A program made the translations under genes and the position numbers. The notes under the pieces were generated by a model. The model saw nothing but the letters and a program-made list of their open reading frames with translations, searched no databases and was not told the origin of the DNA. From Tubiluchus corallicola (lineage: Eukaryota; Priapulida; Priapulimorpha; Priapulimorphida; Tubiluchidae): 64,000 nucleotides of DNA. Positions 59,876 through 64,000 of the stretch are shown in pieces; position 1 is the first letter of the stretch; each line of letters begins with the position of its first letter. Location: positions 1-64,000 of the forward strand of contig JAQGDQ010000035.1 of the NCBI GenBank assembly GCA_030141605.1, given 5' to 3'.

Positions 59876-61979
59876 CTCTGTTTGCGTTCATCCAAAAAAA
59901 GTGTGCTGAGATATTCACCTGCTTTCGTACAAATGTTCACACTTCACAACTAATATTTGAACAATTAATATCCCCAGCTTTTTTACTGATTGCTTTCTGA
60001 TCGTAGTTTAAGCTGTTTGTGGAAGTAGTGTGTGCTTCGGTGAAATTGCTTTGGAGTGAGACTGCTACGCCACAAACTTTGCTTCATCAATATAGCAAAG
60101 GCATTATTGATTTGCTATTGCGGCAGATAGATCTCCTTAACATGCGTCTCCTATGTGTACAATACTCTTTGAAGAGTGACTAATTCTTTAATGTTTTATG
60201 ACATGCAATTTACTTATGAAAGGCTGGCTTTTAAGTTTTTGAACTTTTCTATAAGCCATTTATCTAATGCAATAGCTCTCTTGATACTTAATGTGAATGC
60301 AACAGGAATAGACAGCATTTTAAGTGTTATTATGATTCTTAGCATTAATTTTAGCCGTTAAGTAAATTTTGTGTGCCAATCATTCACTCAACAGATCAAA
60401 ATACCTGACAAAATAGTTTGACCTTGAAAATATTGATGAAAACATATTTAAATAAACTTGGAGATTGAAATTGCATGAAGTTTGAATACATGCAAATTTT
60501 ACGCTTCATCACATGAATGGTACAATGATAACACAAAATATCCTTTTCTTTTACTATTTTTACAGCAGTTTATTTAGCATTACAAAAAAGTAGACACTTT
60601 TTATTAATGTTAATAAGTAATAAGTAATAATATTTGCATGTCTGAGGAGTAAAACTCTGTATGGCAAATTTACTGAATTATCCTGGCTGGGTTTTAAAAT
60701 TTTTTAAAACAAACTACCAAATTCATTCTTTGGCTAGAACTTTCTGCAGGAAGAGAAATTAATTTGATTAAAATTGAACCAAGGAAGTTTGTTCTGTGAG
60801 TGTTTTGATTGAATGATTGATTTTGATGTTTTTGATTTCTGAATTGATTTGTTAATTGTTCAATAGCAACTGTTTAACTAATTTTTCAAGAACATGTTGC
60901 ATTATTTGCTTGAAATTTTGAAACATTGAATAGGAATTGTTTAACCAATTTTTTGTAAGAAAGTGTGGTTCATGTGCATTATGTGCCATTGCTGTAGCTG
61001 TGCATCCATCATAAATTTCATGCTCTTGACACTGTTTGACAGTCTGTAGTTTAGTTCATGGATTTATGACCCATTTATGAAGTGAAAAATTGCTTGCATT
61101 GTGCAAGTTCTTATACATGCATGTGCTTAATGAAAGGATAGGCTGTTTTTATTTATTTTTTGTAGTAAAAATACTATAATTATTTTAGTCATAATATTTT
61201 CTTAAGTAGCCATTTTCAAATAGATGAAATATAGCATAACTTTCTATTTTTGTAGTCAATCTATTTGAAAATCATTGCTTGAGAAACTTGTCTAAAAGGA
61301 CCTGTATTTCCTGTCATTTTGTTTACTTTAGCCTGTGTGTGTGTTAGTCTCTATGGCAGACAAACTTTTGTTTTCATAAATCAGGGATTTTCCACAAATA
61401 TCAATATTTGATTACTTCTTCTTTTCATTCATTTGAACAAACATTTCTTCACAGAAAATCGACTGGTATCCATTACATTATAATTGATTTGTGGTTTAAT
61501 CAATTCTTGAGTTTTGTGTATGCATAAAGGACTTGTTCATTAATGCGTACAAAAATAAACGTAAAGTTGTAAAACAGCTAAGAAATATGTAAGAGGAAGT
61601 TCTGTAAGCTCTATCTGGAGGAATGGGTTCAGCTTTTTTCTTTTTTTTATGTTATGCCCTGCAAGGTATGTGGGTAGGTAAGTAATTTCATATCATTATC
61701 TGTTGATGCATATCTGGGAGTAAGTGAGGGCTGGAACTAGCATACATACCTACATACATACGTGCGTGCGTGCCTGAGAGTGCCTTCTCATTGTTATTGA
61801 ATTCAGGTCCCTATCAGTTCCCGACGGATGTGCTGCTGAAATTCACTGTGGTGGAGCAGTGCAAGTTAGTGCTTCATATGCACGGGTTAATCCACTTTAA
61901 TGGCACTACTGGCATAGTGATGCTGCTTGCAATTTCTGAAGCATGTAACTTCCTTTTAGGACCCTAATCAAGTTTTGAT

Positions 61980-62111
61980 CTGTTTGTCTGTCTGGCTGGC
62001 TGGCTGGCTGACTAGCTGACTGACTGTCTGACTGACTGACTGACTGACTGACTGACTGACTGACTGACTGACTGACTGACTGACTGACTGACTGACTGAC
62101 TGACTGACTGA
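61980..62111. repeat. (GACT)n / (CTGG)n microsatellite
   Basis: ctggctggctggctgac followed by about 23 gact units. It produces an artificial Gln-Ser-Val-Ser frame on the minus strand. A T-rich stretch (ttttaatttaatttgattta) follows, as at other LINE-like tails in this window. Confidence 0.95.
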
Positions 62112-63079
62112 TTTTTAATTTAATTTGATTTAATATTTTATTTCGTAATGTTAAGTAACAATGTAACAAACTACACCAATGACGTCTAATTACAGAAGAA
62201 AAGTTTACATCACTGTTTAAAATGCTCTTGCATATAAAATTTTCACTCTTCTTCAGCCTGACATGTAAACTGTATGCACATTTTCTGTGAATCACATCAA
62301 AATAAATAAGATTGTCTAGTAGAAATATATTTGACGCTCATATCATATGAAAAGTTAAACAGCTTCCGTGTTGATACATTATATGCAACCTTGAGTTTTG
62401 CTAAGATTGTAAGAATAAAAATGTCTCCAAGTGGACATACAATAAAAAGTAGTGCAGTAAGCATTAAACAATTGTCTCTTCATGTTAACTGAACAGAGAG
62501 TAAATTTCATGAGTAATTTATTTGCTCTACCATAGTAAATTAAACTGACTGACTGACTGTGTGTCTGTGTGACTGACCTTTTGTCTGCCTATCTCTCTAT
62601 GTGTTTCTTATCTATGATTATAAGTTTTATAATTTGGTGGGTGGACCATTTTGGCAGTTCCAGTCAGATAATAAAAATTATTTATTATTTAACTTTTATT
62701 TCATTATTCTTCATATGTAAAGAAAACTTAGCCTTTAAAGAGTGAAAGACTGCTGACCTAAATCAAACACACCACTTCTAGTGCTGCTAAACTGAAAATG
62801 ATTTTGTGATCTGTCAAGTGGATACAGGCAACTATGTATGAATGTTGCATGGAATGCAATGGTCACATCAGTTAATGCAACTTCACAGATGTGACTATAG
62901 TACATCTAAAAGTCAGGTGGTTGATTTTTAAGCTTATGTGTTGCAACAGGGCAGTTATTACAAATCCAATACAGACATCTTACTTTTCTTATCTTATCTT
63001 ACTCATGTAAGAGACTTCACTCGTCGAAGGTCAGACGACAGGTCAAGGCCAAGCAAGTGTACATAAGACTGATTCGAAA

Positions 63080-63165
63080 AATACAATGCTTACATGTTTT
63101 GTAATGTTTTCATGTTCCTTGTGTACCTTTTATACTGAAATAAACTAATCTAATCTAATCTAAGT
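63080..63165 (+). mobile_element. possible retroelement 3' tail with CTAAT repeats
   Basis: gtaccttttatactgaaata followed by aactaatctaatctaatcta has the look of a LINE 3' end with a pentanucleotide tail. No coding part seen. Confidence 0.35.
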
Positions 63166-64000
63166 GTAGTTTTGTGAGGGTTGATAGAAAATGATGTAAG
63201 CTTTGCTTTCATTGCATTGAAGGTGGCAAGTCAGTCTTAGTTCAACTGCTAGCCTACTTTGAAATGCATTCCAAGCTTTACTAGTTGTCTATGTCTCTAT
63301 GACTGCAAGTTATTGCTTAAAGGATGACAGGATGATTTTTCATATACTACTCCATTTTCAAACCCTATAGAAAGTACACATTTTTACACAATTAATACTG
63401 CAAAAGCATTTCTGATAATTAAATTATAGATAAAAACTTAATTAATGGCAGACCAGCCCAACTATTAATGACATCATAAACTAACATAACTTTCAACAGC
63501 AAAAATCTTCCACGGGCGTGTTGCACGTGTTTGCGAAGCGTAAATCTAAGTACAGTGCTAGTGTTCTACTAAGACTAGGCAAATTTTAAGATAAAAATTC
63601 AAATTTCAAATTTACTGCTATGGTGAGGTACAGCATCTATTTTTTATGCAATGTGTTTCCGAAATGCAGGCACTAGTGCCCGTCTAACTAGCAAATGGCA
63701 AAATGCACGTAACAGCGAAGAACTTGTGGCGTAAACGCGAAATTATGTTTTTGTGGTAATAATTCTTTCACGTAGTCATTTTTGAAACGATAGTATGTTT
63801 CCTTTCAGTATTTTAAAGAGTAGACTGTTTTGCTTACAGTTTAAGATTTGATCCGGTTTTGCTTTAAGCATCTTGGAGATTGACTAATGAAACTTTTAGC
63901 TATGCTGCTTCCTATGTGGTTCAGCATGGGAATCCTTGCTGGTTGAGCTTCATATTTTCTCAGCTAATTAGTAGCAAGTAAAAGCATGTAAGTGAACAAC

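Larger units (their letters stand above)
59876..64000. other. SMG1 intron 48, part upstream of the GPCR to window end
   Basis: The first few hundred bases should carry the GPCR promoter on the minus strand, but no clear element was seen. Further right are a GTGC/CATA tract near 61740-61775, the GACT microsatellite (61980-62111) and an ATCTA tail-like word (63145-63165, ctaatctaatctaatctaag). No SMG1 exon or other gene recognised. Confidence 0.5.

Noticed and set aside
61770-61967. 65-codon frame as the next SMG1 exon
   Set aside because: It has no similarity to the expected GVFRLSCEQ segment and no suitable splice borders.
61906-62295. Minus-strand frame with repeated Gln-Ser-Val-Ser
   Set aside because: Produced by the GACT microsatellite; the remainder shows no family.

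Overview
The window is eukaryotic DNA from an animal, most likely an invertebrate. It is clearly AT-rich and its one large gene is split into many short exons by canonical GT-AG introns. Those introns are full of MITEs, degraded LINE pieces, microsatellites and other dispersed repeats. The presence of SMG1 together with a rhodopsin-family GPCR says metazoan. I cannot name the species or phylum from the sequence alone.

The main gene, on the + strand from 4086 to at least 52483, is SMG1. SMG1 is the PI3K-related protein kinase that phosphorylates UPF1 in nonsense-mediated mRNA decay (NMD). I assembled 48 coding exons by matching splice sites and reading phase. Every junction keeps the frame, and the exons sum to 6663 nt, exactly 2221 codons. 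The order is a short Gly/Arg/Ser-rich N-terminus, the alpha-helical (HEAT-like) solenoid, the FAT region, then the kinase domain with ATP-site lysine K1985, catalytic-loop motif GLGDRHLDN (D2167) and HIDYN metal-binding motif (D2186). The model stops at the exon ending ...ALGVTGIE. The rest of the kinase C-lobe, the long SMG1-specific C-terminal insertion and FATC lie beyond the right edge, so the last visible intron is at least 11.5 kb.

Inside that last intron, on the opposite strand, is a complete intronless class A GPCR of 358 residues (58799-59875). It is loosely adenosine/amine-receptor-like, but it lacks the aminergic aspartate in TM3.

Regions: 1-4085 is 5' flank with hAT-like and palindromic repeats. 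4086-16600 encodes the N-terminal solenoid; intron 11 carries an element with telomere-like motifs and a TTAA-flanked piggyBac-like MITE. 16601-30960 is the middle solenoid and FAT region. 30961-34804 carries an inverted copy of the piggyBac-like MITE and a hAT element with an 8-bp target duplication. 34805-45992 covers the end of FAT and the start of the kinase, including a 390-bp TTAGTN simple repeat split by an insertion. 45993-47741 holds a 46-bp minisatellite of about 20 units. 47742-52483 is the kinase core, with a LINE reverse-transcriptase remnant in intron 47. 52484-64000 is the long intron with the nested GPCR and a foldback MITE.

No bacterial-type system, CRISPR array or clearly novel gene system was found. 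The most interesting points are possible post-transcriptional control of the NMD kinase by its own pathway (an upstream ORF overlapping the start codon and a stop-containing candidate cassette exon in intron 40), the transposon families in the introns, and the nested receptor.
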